Source: Anaspis maculata
Lineage: Eukaryota; Arthropoda; Insecta; Coleoptera; Scraptiidae
Direction of reading: 5' to 3'
Length of the DNA stretch: 64,000 bases
Assembly: GCA_949128115.1 (NCBI GenBank)
Contig: OX421964.1
Location: forward strand, 53,422,601-53,486,600
The notes beneath the pieces are model-generated. The model was not told the DNA's origin, made no database searches, and saw only the letters and a list, made by a program, of their open reading frames with translations. Every line of letters begins with the position of its first letter. Position 1 is the first letter of the stretch. Positions 46,289-57,760 of this stretch are shown here, piece after piece. Position numbers and translations under genes: made by a program.

Positions 46289-47965
46289 AATGTTCACTAA
46301 GTACTAAATAACTAATATATGACCAGAAACGACAAATTCAGAAACTCCTTAGGCACAAAGGGTAACTTAGTATTTCGTGCTATGTTTCTAGCATGAAAAT
46401 AGTACGAACATTGACCTAATTAATAGGGTCACTGCCATTTATCGATGATATGTTGAAATGAAGTTATCTGAAGGGATCGAGTACCAAACAAAGGTTGTCT
46501 CTGACCCATCCAATCCAAAGGCTCGCACAAGACCATCCGAAGGGGGATGTTTCAGCTAGTTCAGAATTGGACGGGATTCGCCTACTCGGTCAACCATCCA
46601 AATTCTGACTTGGCTTCGCGTTGCTGCGGTAGAGTTCTATATCGACTGGGGCGGTGTACTACCACGCGCCGTGTGGCCCTCAACTAAGTATACAATTATA
46701 ATTTATTTAGATTTTCCATTTTTTTCATAATGATTTCGTTTTTTCTTAGAACGCAGAGCATAAAATTAAACGCCTCAGCGCAGCGCACTGAACGCTCAAT
46801 ATCGTCGCAATTAAGGAATGGAGGCACAATAATAATTAGAGTCAGGGTGGGGTGTTTTTAGATCGTTAATAATAAAAATGTTGACGTTAAGGTAAATTAT
46901 ATTTGACAAAGCAATCAATTCAACAGCTTTGCGTAGGGAAGGACACCTACAGTCTACACATAATATGTTTGCTAATTATTTTCAGGTTGACACAATTCGA
47001 TGATGGTGTAACTAAAAATAAAACAATCAGCAATCAAGTCAAAACACAAACATTCTGATGATTTTACTTTTATATTGCTTTCTCACTTCCCCCTTCCATC
47101 ACATACACACGCACGCACGCACATCACAATGTTTCACACTCCTGTTTTTAGCATTAAGCGGAAAGCCTCAAAGTAGCCAAACTTTTTTTTCAACTCAAAG
47201 CGCATTCAAACTGCACTCAGACAAAAGTCGTACTCACGGTATACCTTCACCTTGTTTTCGAATCATAATTACTTGGACAAGTAGAACACATAGCTTGACC
47301 ACAGACTACTTAACCATGACTACGGTGAAGAATACGCGGCGATAAGTCAAGATGTTAATTAAGGTCCTGCCGTTATATAGACACGATTTTCAAGACCCCA
47401 GTGGTTGGCGCAGGGTTGGCTATGAAAGAAAGGCAGAAAGACGTAAAACATCCTGTAAAACTGTGAATAGTGATCACTACAGGAATACATTCAATCCTTC
47501 GAGAGGGGTTTGAAGCCTTGATAACGTTTGACAATAGACTATTCCAATTCTACCTGTAACGTTTGGGCAATGGTGGCCAGACGTTTCCGACTCCTCTGAA
47601 GGAATTGAGAGGAAAAATAGAATTTGTGAAGTGTAAAAGTGAGAGCCAATGTGGGAGTCATGTGCATTCATGTGGAATGTGCTGTGCAATGTTTTCTGGA
47701 GATGTGTGCTTGTGCTTTTTCAGTTCATCCCGAATCCTCAGCTGCTAGTCTACCTCCTCTTCCTCCTCTCCTAGAAGCGTAGCCTTCAAATGGGAAAAAT
47801 AAAATTGGTACAAGTTTGGGTTCATGTTCCAATCCAAACATTTCAAACGTTTCATTTGATTTTGAAGCTTTCATTGGGCCAACTTGATTGCGCCCCAATC
47901 CATGTGTGGTAGCCATTGCCCAACCCCAACAGCTCGGCTAAAATTGGAAAGGTCTGTTGGGCGGT

Positions 47966-48203
47966 TCTAGGACAATTCGTCGCACGGACAATTTGTCGCG
48001 GGCAATTCGTCGCGGACAATTCGTCGCACGGACAATTCGCCGCACGGACAATTCGTCGCATGGACAATTCGTCGCACGGACAATTCGTCGCGCGGACAAT
48101 TCGTCGCACGGACAATTCGTCGCGCGGACAATTCGTCGCACAGACAATTCGTCGCGGACAATTCGTCGCACGGACAATTCGTCGCACAGACAATTCGTCG
48201 CAA
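47966..48203 (+). repeat. Tandem array of a 16-bp unit, about 15 copies (left array)
   Basis: Units of GGACAATTCGTCGCAC or near variants (CGCGG, CATGG, CACAG joins) repeat with a 16-bp period, with occasional 14-bp units lacking CA. Units differ by single substitutions. Because neither orientation creates stops, several frames stay open through the array; this is not evidence of a gene. Confidence 0.92.
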
Positions 48204-48239
48204 AAAGAACGACACTTCTCGATGCGTGGCCGGACAAGT

Positions 48240-50880
48240 AACACATAGGGGCTCATCAGGGCTCCAAACTATACATAAGGAGAAAAGGGAGCCCGATAGA
48301 GCTTCGAAGCCACGGAAAAAAACAAAGTATACAACACAACAACAAAACAAACTATATTGAGAACATAAGGGGGAAAGGGGGCCTAATAGAGCTCTTTATA
48401 ACAAAACAAGGCAAGAGGGGGCTCACCTCGGGGCTCACTGTAGTACTCTGTAGTACTGAGAGTCAAGAAAAACCATAAGTGGGATAATTAAGGCCCTAAA
48501 CCACACTTGAGGACACAAGGGGGCTTGATAGGGCTCCGAACATCACATGAAAACACAAGGTGCCTAATCATGCACCAAAAGTCAAAAGAAATGTCATGCG
48601 ATGTCAGCAGGGCTTCAAAACACGTTGAAGAAATAAGGGGGTCCAATGAAGTTTGCTTGAATTCAGATCGCTGGCTGTGAAAAAACAGAAGGGAGCTGAT
48701 TGGGGCTCCAAACTACCCTTTCGGACACAAGGAGGCCGATAGGGCTTCGAATATCACATGGAAGCACAAGGAACTCACTATTGCTCCAAAAGACACAGAA
48801 AAAAGTGAGGGGGCTCAGCGGGGTCTCAAAAGACGTTGAAGAAACAATGGGGGCCCACAAAGGATCACTAAGGCCTCTAACAGCGCAAAAAGGCACAAGG
48901 GAGCTCACTGGAATTCTGGAGGCTACGCAAAGAATGAAGGGTTTTATCAGGGCTCCAAACGATACATGAGGACACAAAGGGACCCTATAGAGCTCCGTAA
49001 GCCACGGAAAAATGCTATGGGGCTCAGCTGGGCTTCAAAAGACATTAAAAAAACAAGGGGGCTCTTGGAGGGCCACATAGGGCCTCTTAAAACGCAAGAA
49101 GGCACAAAGGAGCTCACTGGAATTATGAAAGCTACGCAAAGAATAGAGGGTTTCATCAGGGCTCCAAACGATACATGAGGACACAAGGGGGCCCGATAGA
49201 GCTCCGTAAGTCACAGGAAAATTCTATGGGGCTCAGCAGGGCTTTAAAAGACGTTGAAGAGACAAGGGGGCCCTTGAAGGGCAACTAGGGTAACAAGGGG
49301 GCTCACTGAAATCCTGGAAGCTACGAAAAGCATAAGGAGGCTCATCAGGGCTCCAAACGATACATTAGGGCACAAGGGGGACCCGATGGAGCTCTATAGC
49401 CCACGGAGAAATGCTAGGGAACCTAGCAGGATTTCAAATGATATAGACGACACAATGGAGCCCGACGGACTTCCAAGTTCAACAAAAGAAGGCAAAAGGG
49501 GGTTACTTCTGGGCTTATCTACTGATACCCTGAAAGCCATGAAGAAACATGACGAAGCTAATTAAAACTACACTTGCAGACACAGGAGGGGGGAGCAACA
49601 AGGGTCGGAATATTATATAAAGACACAAGAGACTTACTAATGCTCCAACCGATAGGGCTCCGAATGTCGTGACGCACAAGGGTGCTTAGTGCTCCGAAAG
49701 TAACGGAAAATACAAGGGGACCCAGCAGGTCTTCAAACTACATTGAAGACACAAGAAGGGGCCCAATGAAGCTCTGGATAACAGAGAAAATTATGAAAGA
49801 GGGCTCAATGGAATTCTGGAAGCTATGAAACACATAACGGCACTTGAGGACGCAAGGGGGCCTGATAGGAGGCTGAATATCACATGAAGGCACAAGGGGT
49901 TCACTAGTGCTCCGGAAGCCTCGGAAAAATAAAAGGGGGCCCAACAGAGCTTCAATCGAAGTTGAAGACACAAGGGGGCCTACTGGAGATCTGTATAATA
50001 AAATAGGCTCATTGGTACGTGTTTTCTCTGAAAGCCTATCAGCTCTGGGGCTTATCAGAGCTTTGATTACATTTTAAGAAGCAAAGGGGCCCGGTAGGGC
50101 TCCGAATATGACATGATGGCACAACGCTCCTTATTGCTGCTCAAGAAGTCATAGGAAATACAAGGGGGCATAGCAGGGCTTCAAATCACACTGGGGTCCA
50201 GTGGGGCTCATGATAACACAAGTTTGCCAAATGGGGGTTTCTGAAATTCTAAAAGCTATGAAAAACATAAGAAGGGTCATTAGGGCTCAAAATTACCATT
50301 AAGGGCGCAAGGAGCCCGACAAGGCTCCGAACACCACATGAAGGCACAAGGGGCTTACTATAGTGCTCCGAAAGTCACGAAAAAATGTAAGGGGGCTCAG
50401 CAGAGCTCAGAAAAAATATAATGAAACTCCAAAATAGGACTCCGAATATGACCTGGAAACACAGAGGTGCTTACTGCTACGAAAGTCACTGAGAGATGCA
50501 AGGGGCTCGCCGGCTTTAAACTGCACTAAAAATACAAGGAGGCCCAATGGAGGTCTGGATAGCACAAGAACGCAACATAGAGCTTGCTGGGATTCTGGTA
50601 GTCCTGAAAAAACCTGAAAGGCTAATTAGGTCTTCAAACAACACTTGCGGACACAAGGGGCTCGATGGGTTCCGAATCAGAGTTCCGGAAGCTCCGTGTA
50701 CTAATAGAAGTGCGCGGAGTAATGCAAGGGGACTCACTAGAAGTTCGAAGACATTGAAAAAACAAGGGTGCCCAAAAGGGTTTTGAATAATACAGTAAGG
50801 TATAAGGGGCTCATTATAACTCTAAAAGCAAGAGAAAACACAAAACGGGTTAGTAAAACCAAGGCAAAAGGCAAAAAAAA
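48240..50880 (+). repeat. Degenerate G-rich tandem repeats of about 200 bp
   Basis: Recurring phrases appear in a constant order: ACACAAGGGGGCCCGATAGA, GCTCCGTAAGCCACGGAAAA, GGGGCTCAGCAGGGCTTCAA and GACGTTGAAGA, then GGAATTCTGGAAGCTA. The clearest adjacent pair starts at AAACGATACATGAGGACACA (about 48957) and again 209 bases later; other spacings range from about 190 to 210. About a dozen diverged units fill the interval. All frames are short or repetitive and no gene is supported. Confidence 0.82.
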
Positions 50881-50882
50881 AT

Positions 50883-51048
50883 TTGCGACGAATTGTCCGT
50901 GCGACGAACTGTCCGCGACGAATTGTCCGTGCGACGAATTGTCCGTGCGGCGAATTGTCCGCGCGACGAATTGTCCGTGCGACGAATTGTCCGCGACAAA
51001 TTGTCCGCGACGAATTGTCCACGCGACGAATTGTCCGGTCACGCTATT
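50883..51048 (-). repeat. Tandem array of the 16-bp unit, about 10 copies (right, inverted array)
   Basis: Units read GCGACGAATTGTCCGT or GCGACGAATTGTCCGC, the exact complement of the left array unit. A few 14-bp units and single substitutions occur. It ends at CCGGTCACGCTATTGGGCAT. Confidence 0.92.
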
Positions 51049-51706
51049 GGGCATGTGATAGTGATAGTGGGCATAATATGAAACATATTATGATATGAAG
51101 GAATTGTCGCTGAAAATTTAGTTTTAGATTTTTTTTATTGTTATTATACAGGGTGTTTCAGATTTAATCGATCAAACTTTGGGATAAGATTCTCCTCATC
51201 CTCTTGATTCAGAAAAATATAACATACATGCCTGTCACTCACTTCCTAAGAAAAATACAGGGTGTCAAAGTTAACTTTTTTCGATTTCAAAAGTTGGTTA
51301 CTAGCTAACTATTCAACCAAATTAGCTCAAATTCAGCGGAGGCTGGTTTTTTGAGAATATCTACCTATCTGCCAAGTTTTGCAGAAATCACCCAAAAAAT
51401 TACTCGGTTTTTAATCTCTGTCAATCACTTGAAAATCATCAGATTTTGAAATAACTTACATCAACTTCAAGATAAATCTTCCTACCTTAACCATCTGCAA
51501 ATGCTTGTTAGCTTGTGACAGCGATGTGCTTAATACAGGGTGGTAAAGGATACCTTGCAATTTTGTACTTTTTTTGGAATGATGCAGGAACTTTTTTGGC
51601 CACCCTATGATGTTGAGATTTGCTGTATGCGGTAGTCAGTAGTATGAGGAACTCATATTTTTAGCGCATTTTCCATCTTGATGAAAATCGCTATTGCAAC
51701 CGCTTT

Positions 51707-51740
51707 GTCCGTCCGTCCGTCCGTCCGTCCGTCCGTCCGT
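51707..51740. repeat. GTCC microsatellite, 8.5 units
   Basis: Uninterrupted GTCC repeats. A related interrupted GACA/GACC run lies at about 53994-54040 (GACGGACAGACAAACAGACA). Such runs often mark 3' ends of insect LINE-like repeats. Confidence 0.9.
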
Positions 51741-52039
51741 TCCTCGAACTCCTCCCAAACTAGACGACCTAGCTTTCTAATTTTTTCGCTGTTACATAGC
51801 TGCCACTCCCAAAGGAAGGCAAGGCTATATTGGATGTCTATATTGCGCCGCCAACATAGAGAAAACCGCCCCCGATAAACTTGAAATAACATAATATTGC
51901 ACTTTCTACCAGACCTGATGCTCTGGTGTTTTCATTTTTTGAATAATACATAATTGTCACTTATAAACGTAAGCCAAGAAACATTCCGTCTTCAATATGC
52001 GCCGCCGACATGACAAAACTGCTAAAAACCGCCCCCAAT

Positions 52040-52440
52040 CACTTTAAAATGAAAAACATAAACCCGGAGACATAGCGATCTGATTCTTTCGGTATATAAA
52101 TAGCTGACTAAAAATGGGGAAGGATAGGCTGCTTTTGGTTAGTCGCCGCCCCCAGATTCCGCCCCCAAACGATAAAAAGTGCAACTTTCACAAATGTGAC
52201 TGATTGAGATGTTCCTTTAAACATTAGGAACTGCTAACTCAAATCATGCAACATTTGCTTAGCCGAACGCTGCCGCTCCCACACGCCGCCCCCAAAGTAA
52301 GAGATAAATGAAAAACATGAACCTGAAGACATAGCGATCTAATTCATTCGCTATTTGGATAGCCGACTAAAAATGAGAAAGAATAGACTACTGTTGATTA
52401 GTCGCCGCTCCCAGCTCCCGCCCTCAAACAAAAGAATATT
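52040..52440. repeat. Diverged direct repeat, about 260-bp period, two copies
   Basis: ATGAAAAACATAAACC, GACATAGCGATCTGATTC and AGTCGCCGCCCCCAG near 52049-52160 recur as ATGAAAAACATGAACC, GACATAGCGATCTAATTC and AGTCGCCGCTCCCAG near 52309-52420. CCGCCCCC words also occur at about 51870 and 52030, suggesting a third decayed unit. Confidence 0.65.
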
Positions 52441-55400
52441 GATGAGTAAAAGAATTTTCATTCAAATCTATTTTATTGGCAAGTACCCCATTCTGATAAC
52501 AAAATATAACAATGAGTTTCGAATGGAGAAAGTGGGCAAGGAATGGTGTTTCTCCTTCCACCAAATTTCTTTTAAGTCCACAATATGCATCTTTGAGAAA
52601 ATGCGCTACTGAGACTCACGCACGTGAAGGCATACTCACTGGTTTTAGTTTGATGCTCTACGTTGCTTAGTTACTGAAATATGTTTTTTTTTCTTATTTA
52701 GTTACCTTATCACGTTAATTTATACGAACTTTTTTTTATTTGTATTTAAATTATGAGCAATGAAAATGAACGGGGCAAAATATCTCAATGGAAAGATGGA
52801 CCTGGTCTGGACCGCACTACTTTAAACATACCTTTGAACAAGTCATTGATAGTTGCCACAGGGATTTCTATCCACTTCGCGGTTAGAGAATCCAATAAGT
52901 TCTTGTCTTGTAGTGAGTTGTACTGGTAGTGCTGTCAGTCTTCTTTGGAGAGTATCTCATATGAGCTCAATTGGATTGATATCGGGCGAGAAGTTTAACC
53001 ATATCATTAAGTTGATTCAATTATTCACGAAAGAATAATTCCTTATATTTCCTTTGTTACATTTATTTTTATTGTTATTGTTCCAATTTTCAGAGTCATT
53101 TCTGCTAAACTCAGAGAAAAACTGTTGATAGCAACATTAATAACTGTCGAATTGAGCGACTCAACTTGAATACCTACTTGATTAAATATTTGAAGTCACC
53201 TGTGAAAATTAGAAGCAGTACAGTGCGAAAAATCACCTCATGGAAAAAAAAATCGTATTCTGTAACTATGCAGCCTGGAGCATCAAGCTGAAGAACAATG
53301 AGTTCCTCAAACTATTGGTTACCAAATACAGCAAAATCCAAAATTACAGGGTGGTCACGAAAGTTCCTGTACCATTGCAAAAAAGAACAAAATTACAAGG
53401 CATTTCTTATCACCCTGTATTGAACATATCGCTGTCACGAGCTAACAATCACTTGCAGCTGGTGAAAGCAGAAGGATCTATCTTGAAGTTGGTGTAAGTT
53501 ATTTCAAAATCCGATGATTTTCAAGAGCTTGGCAGATGATCAAAACCGAACAATTTTTCGGGTGACCCGCTTCAAATTGTGACTATTATTTGTATATCAA
53601 AACAAACTTGGGGTAAGAGTAAGACGCACTTATTATTTCTTCTATTACAAAAAGAGATTTGCCAGCTCCGGTAAAATGTGTTCTACAAGCCAGATTAAAG
53701 GCTGTCTCATCTGAGTATCTCTTATCAAAATGATCGCTTGGAGCTATATTTTGCATTCCGATCATATTCTTTCCTTAAATAAAAGTACTAGGTTTGCATT
53801 TCATCCCACCTTAAAAATTTGATCCAGTGTTTGGTACCGAACTAAACTTTGATACACCTTGATGCAATCGGGCATTAGACGCTTTCGTAGTTTATCGTTG
53901 ATTTGGAAATATTTTTCTTATTTCGGATTCCAAGGCCTACCCACTGATGTTAGATTTTTCGCAGAAATCCTTCCGTCTACCACTAAATTTTGTGACGGAC
54001 AGACAAACAGACAGACGACCAGACGACCAGACGGACAAACCGAAGGCATAAGCGTCGGCACCGTCCCGGCGTTTGGAAAAGTATCCTAAAAAGCATGGCA
54101 GCTGGTGAGAGATCGGATCACATAGTCCGGGAGGCAGTGAACATTTTTGGCACTTATTTTCTCAGTCACCAAATATAGATATGATTATTCAGTTAGTGAT
54201 ACTAACCATCTATTGCTAAGTTTTGCTGAAATTTTCCGATGGGTTGAGAAAGAAAATGCTTTAGAAAATTCATAGGCGTTTCACTTATTTTCACACTAAT
54301 GAAAATGGTTTTTCCTACGACCATCTATGAAAGTGACGTTTTCTACATGTGTTTGACACTTCGAAAGTACATCATAGCACACAAGTGTGATTCTTTTAAA
54401 TCGCACGCTACTTAATTATCCAGAAGTCTATGAAATTTACCACCGCCAAATTGACATTTTCCAGCTTTTCCACCACAATATTTATCCACTGGAACGTGCG
54501 TTTCCTTATTCGTACGTTATTCTGCATACATTCAATCGTGAATAACACCTTTCACGATCATTTGAAGCCCGAAATCAAAGAGACCAAACTGTTGAATCTT
54601 TGACGTTTCTCGTTTGTTCGAATTCCCATTGTATCAAAACAAAACTCAATAAATCTAATTGTTCCTATAAATTCGATAACCCACTTTATCTATAATTATG
54701 TAATTTATATTTATTATTTTTCAGTTCCGATTCAAGTATTAAAACTTGAAATCAGTCATGAAATCTCATCGTTCAATCGTTCACTCCTGTTTGCATTACA
54801 GCTACTGTTTGCATTGTTGCATTAGATAAAGTGGGAAGGCTAAAGTAGACTTCGCTAGAATACCTTTGACTGTGATGCATGAACGTCACGTGCTTTTTTT
54901 TATAAAAACAACTTGATTTTTATACAACACTTTGTATTACAAAAACTTTAAAAAAAAATTTGTACATAGGTACTTCAACAATTTGGAAAATTTTGGATTT
55001 CTATATTTTCTTCAGTTTCAATATATTTTGGAGCTTTCGGAAAATGTGTTGTTTCGTAGTCATAATCGGGTGTAATAACTAAATTTTTTTCGGTATATTT
55101 GATAATTTTTTAGAAAATGATGTTAAATTTTTTCCAAGATTGAAATTTTTGGGGTCGTAGGAAAAATAGTGTACACAACTCGTTGGAAAGTGTATTTTTT
55201 GTACTCGTGGGGTTTCCGACGAGTACAAGAAAGTACAAGTAAACGTCCCACACGTATGAAATACATCACTTTCCAGACTAGTTATGTAATAGGTATACTA
55301 TTTCCAACAAGGCACGTCAAAAACTAACGTCAAAAAAAAAGTTTTTGACGGGCCAGACATATTTTCCATCACCAGATATCAGCCAGACTATTTTTTCTAG

Positions 55401-55534
55401 TCAACTTTAGCATACGCCTTGTTAATAAAACCATTTTCATTACTGTGAAAATAAGTGAAACGCCTTTGAATTTTCTAAGGCATTTTCTCTCAACTTTTCT
55501 TTCTTTCTCTAAGTATCACTAACTGAACAATCCT

Positions 55535-56624
55535 CAGTGGCGGACTAAGGGGGGGGGGGGCGGAGGGGGCGGTCCGCCCCGGGCCTCGGGGCCTCAATCA
55601 TCTGATGGGGCCTCCAATTTCCCTTGTTTGTAAAATATACTGAAAAAAAATGGGATAAAATCAAAAAATTTCAATTTTTTCCCTCAATGGTAATTTTTTT
55701 CGCATATTACTTAGGTGAGAAACATTGTTTTCCTATTTTTTCCATTTTAAAGTTACCTTGGCAGGCCCCATGACAACAGGTTTGGGGGCCTACACACAGA
55801 CAATAGAGGTGTGTCTGTATCACAAAATCTCTAAGAATTATTTTACTTTAGGCTTTAGAGGCCCCGGCCTCGGATATCAGAGTGCCAGGGGCCTCAAGAC
55901 TTTTGGAATTTTGTATTTTATTATTTCTTTTCAAAACAGGGAGAAGACAAAACAACAAAATTATCTTGTCTGCGCGCTGCAGATAGTAGGAATTCATATT
56001 ATTCCTAATTTTGTATAAACGAGTAGGTTTTAGCATTAAGTCAACAGTCCAAATCGAATTCAACATCCAAAGCGGGAACCGAAAACTTCTTGTAGGTAGG
56101 TACTGGTGGTCAGTGGCACAGCCAAGGGGGACAAAAGTGGGCGAATGACCCCACCCCCTACCTCTCAAGCGCCCACGGCACTTCATCCTACACTAAACCG
56201 ATACAGAAAAAATTTCTGGCGAAAATTTTCAAGAAGCGCAAAAAATTTCTGAAAAGAAGTTTGATTATCAAGTAGTTTTGGTGGAAGCGTCAGAAACAGA
56301 AATCGCAAAACACATGAAATATACCGATTATCATCAGCATCATTATTATTATGCCCAAAAAATTTCGCCTGCGGCGCTACTTCTCCCCGACTTGCACCCT
56401 CGTCGTTGCCTTTGCCCTCTCCGCCCTGAAATTCTGACTGCGCCACTGTGTGTTTTATAGTCAAGTTAACAATTCATTTTTTGTCTCTTAGGCTTTTGCT
56501 CAATTACGGCGGGGCAGGGCGGGCCAAAAAGTCCGCCCCCCCCTTCATATTCTCAACTTTCACTCCTTAGGGGCCCCATCTCACAACTCCGCCCAGGGCC
56601 CCCAATTCCCTTAGTCCGCCACTG
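55535..56624. mobile_element. Non-autonomous hAT element (1,090 bp) inserted in the palindrome
   Basis: The ends CAGTGGCGGACTAAGGG and CCCTTAGTCCGCCACTG are inverted copies. A perfect 8-bp duplication, ACAATCCT, flanks it (55527-55534 and 56625-56632). Subterminal GC-rich patches (a G-run at 55549-55560; GGGGCCTC words and their complements near 56570) are also inverted. There is no transposase frame. Inside lies a second CAGTGGC-type inverted pair (56111-56448). Confidence 0.9.
56111..56448. mobile_element. Possible nested hAT-like MITE
   Basis: CAGTGGCACAGCCAAGG at the left and CTGACTGCGCCACTG at the right form an imperfect inverted pair inside the larger hAT element. No 8-bp duplication flanks it, so it could also be an internal rearrangement of the host element. 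Confidence 0.45.
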
Positions 56625-57726
56625 ACAATCCTATCGATATTTGGTGACTGAGAAAATATGTACCAAAAATGTTCACTGCCTCCCGGACTAACAGGAGTTT
56701 GTTGAAATTCAATTCAGCTTTACCGTCACGCGATCGTTCCGAAAGCTCCACGTCCTTAATTCAAACAAATTTCGCGATTAGAGTGAAACAAAGCGTCAAG
56801 CTTTTGACGGTGACATATTCATAAATCTACTCTCGACAACGCCTTAATTTTCACAAAGTCGTTATTAGTATGTAGTATGAACATTTAATTGTACATGTTA
56901 GTGTTGTTATGTACGCACACGGGGACGAAAATCGGAGGGGGAGGGATATGACATAAACGCCTAGCCAACATAATCCCGTGTGATTCCAGCGGTTTTGTAT
57001 CTCCCAGGAGAGAAAAATCCTATAACGATTGAACAATGGAAAATCAAACAGAAATATTAATGCATTTCACAAAAAGCTCGCTGCATCAGGTGGGTTTCCC
57101 TAAGTGCCCCGCACAAATACTGGGAACGCGGGGTTGTAATGTAATCGATAAGCAAATGAAAACAAACACGCGAATTTTGCTTCACTGGGCTGGTAGTCAT
57201 CAAGCATGAGGCGTCAACAACCTCCTATTCCCATCCAAAGCATTATTCGGTTTTGAACCTTTTTCCACTTTTTCTGGCCAGAATACCTAATGTAGAACCA
57301 TGGATCTGGAACTTAGGTTGATAAATTCGTAGTCAAATTAGAGGATCTGAAGCTAGTCTGCTAATTATTTCCTAAAAACTTCGATAACAAAGTGTCCACT
57401 ATTTCTTTCTAAAAAGTTGAGAGGCTATACGCTCAATTGGTCATGACGTCAAAAGTTAAACTCGTAAAAATGGGTTCAACATCACGTTATGTCCAATTAA
57501 AAAGAAGTGACTTGCTAGGAATGGTTATGTTGGCCTTTAGATTATTGCATATGACCGACCAATTTTACTAGTACCAATCGATTTCCCACTTATTGAATAC
57601 TGGGTGAGTTTAAAATGGCGGTCATGAAAAAAATTACAATTGCTTGTCTTATTTTCGAAAATAGTAGGCGGAGACGGTTGCACCCCATCGCATTGCATCT
57701 CTGACGTCAATCTTGGCGGAAATATT

Positions 57727-57760
57727 GTTACGAGCGGCGATTCTGGATGACAAGCGATCA
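57727..57760 (+). mobile_element. 5'-terminal scrap of the TGTTACGAGC LTR family
   Basis: TGTTACGAGCGGCGATTCTG followed by GATGACAAGCGATC matches the first 34 bases of the solo LTR at 42075 with few differences. The match then stops abruptly. The rest was lost or replaced by the G-rich text after 57760. Confidence 0.65.

Larger units (their letters stand above)
47966..51048. mobile_element. Candidate unclassified element: inverted 16-bp arrays enclosing 2.6 kb of degenerate repeats
   Basis: The left array (47966-48203) and the right array (50883-51048) are the same unit in opposite orientation, so the whole can fold into a large hairpin. The interior has no recognisable protein. Terminal arrays of short direct repeats in inverted orientation recall the architecture of Drosophila FB/Galileo-type fold-back elements (family knowledge), but I see no sequence link. 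TTGGGC lies near both outer edges (47958-47963 and 51047-51052), but it is not a convincing target duplication. Calling it a mobile element is inference from the architecture alone. Confidence 0.5.
51149..53580. mobile_element. Palindromic element, copy 9, with a 1.7-kb interior loop
   Basis: It begins with TA and CAGGGTGTTTCAG at 51149. Clear inverted arms lie at about 51378-51610 and 53337-53580: GATTTTGAAATAACTTACAC-type text, GTGACAGCGATGTG and AATACAGGGTGGT face their complements, and a 75-bp CAGGGTGG block is mirrored. The right terminus is not sharp. The loop contains a GTCC microsatellite and a diverged tandem repeat. No transposase is seen. Confidence 0.65.
54125..56688. mobile_element. 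Giant palindromic element, copy 10, split by a hAT insertion
   Basis: GTCCGGGAGGCAGTGAACAT mirrors ATGTTCACTGCCTCCCGGAC, with TA on both sides (54123-54124 and 56689-56690). The arms continue through TTGGTGACTGAGAAAATA, AGTTAGTGATACT and GGCGTTTCACTTATTTTCAC. Removing 55535-56624 and one 8-bp copy brings the right arm back into register, leaving an element of about 1.47 kb. No transposase is present. Confidence 0.88.

Noticed and set aside
47725..47916. Minus-strand frame with an arginine/glycine-rich end
   Set aside because: It has no flanking splice sites, no domain, and adjoins the satellite structure. I could not support it as an exon.
47966..48203. Possible CRISPR array
   Set aside because: The units are contiguous, with no unique spacers of constant length, in a eukaryotic context with introns. 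It is a short-period satellite.
47852..48350. Several long open frames on both strands through the left 16-bp array
   Set aside because: The 16-bp unit has no stop in most frames, so all frames appear open and encode periodic text such as RRIVRATNCP. This is an artefact of the repeat.
47958..51052. TTGGGC as a target duplication for the 3.1-kb array structure
   Set aside because: The six bases lie at unequal distances from the two arrays and the intervening bases do not form matching ends, so chance is likely.
50737..51098. Long open frames through the right inverted array
   Set aside because: Same reason as for the left array: repetitive translation in several frames, with no domain and no conserved start.
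55549..55575. G-run as an assembly gap or sequencing artefact
   Set aside because: It lies just inside a well-defined hAT end and a complementary C-rich patch occurs at the other end, so it fits the element's own structure.
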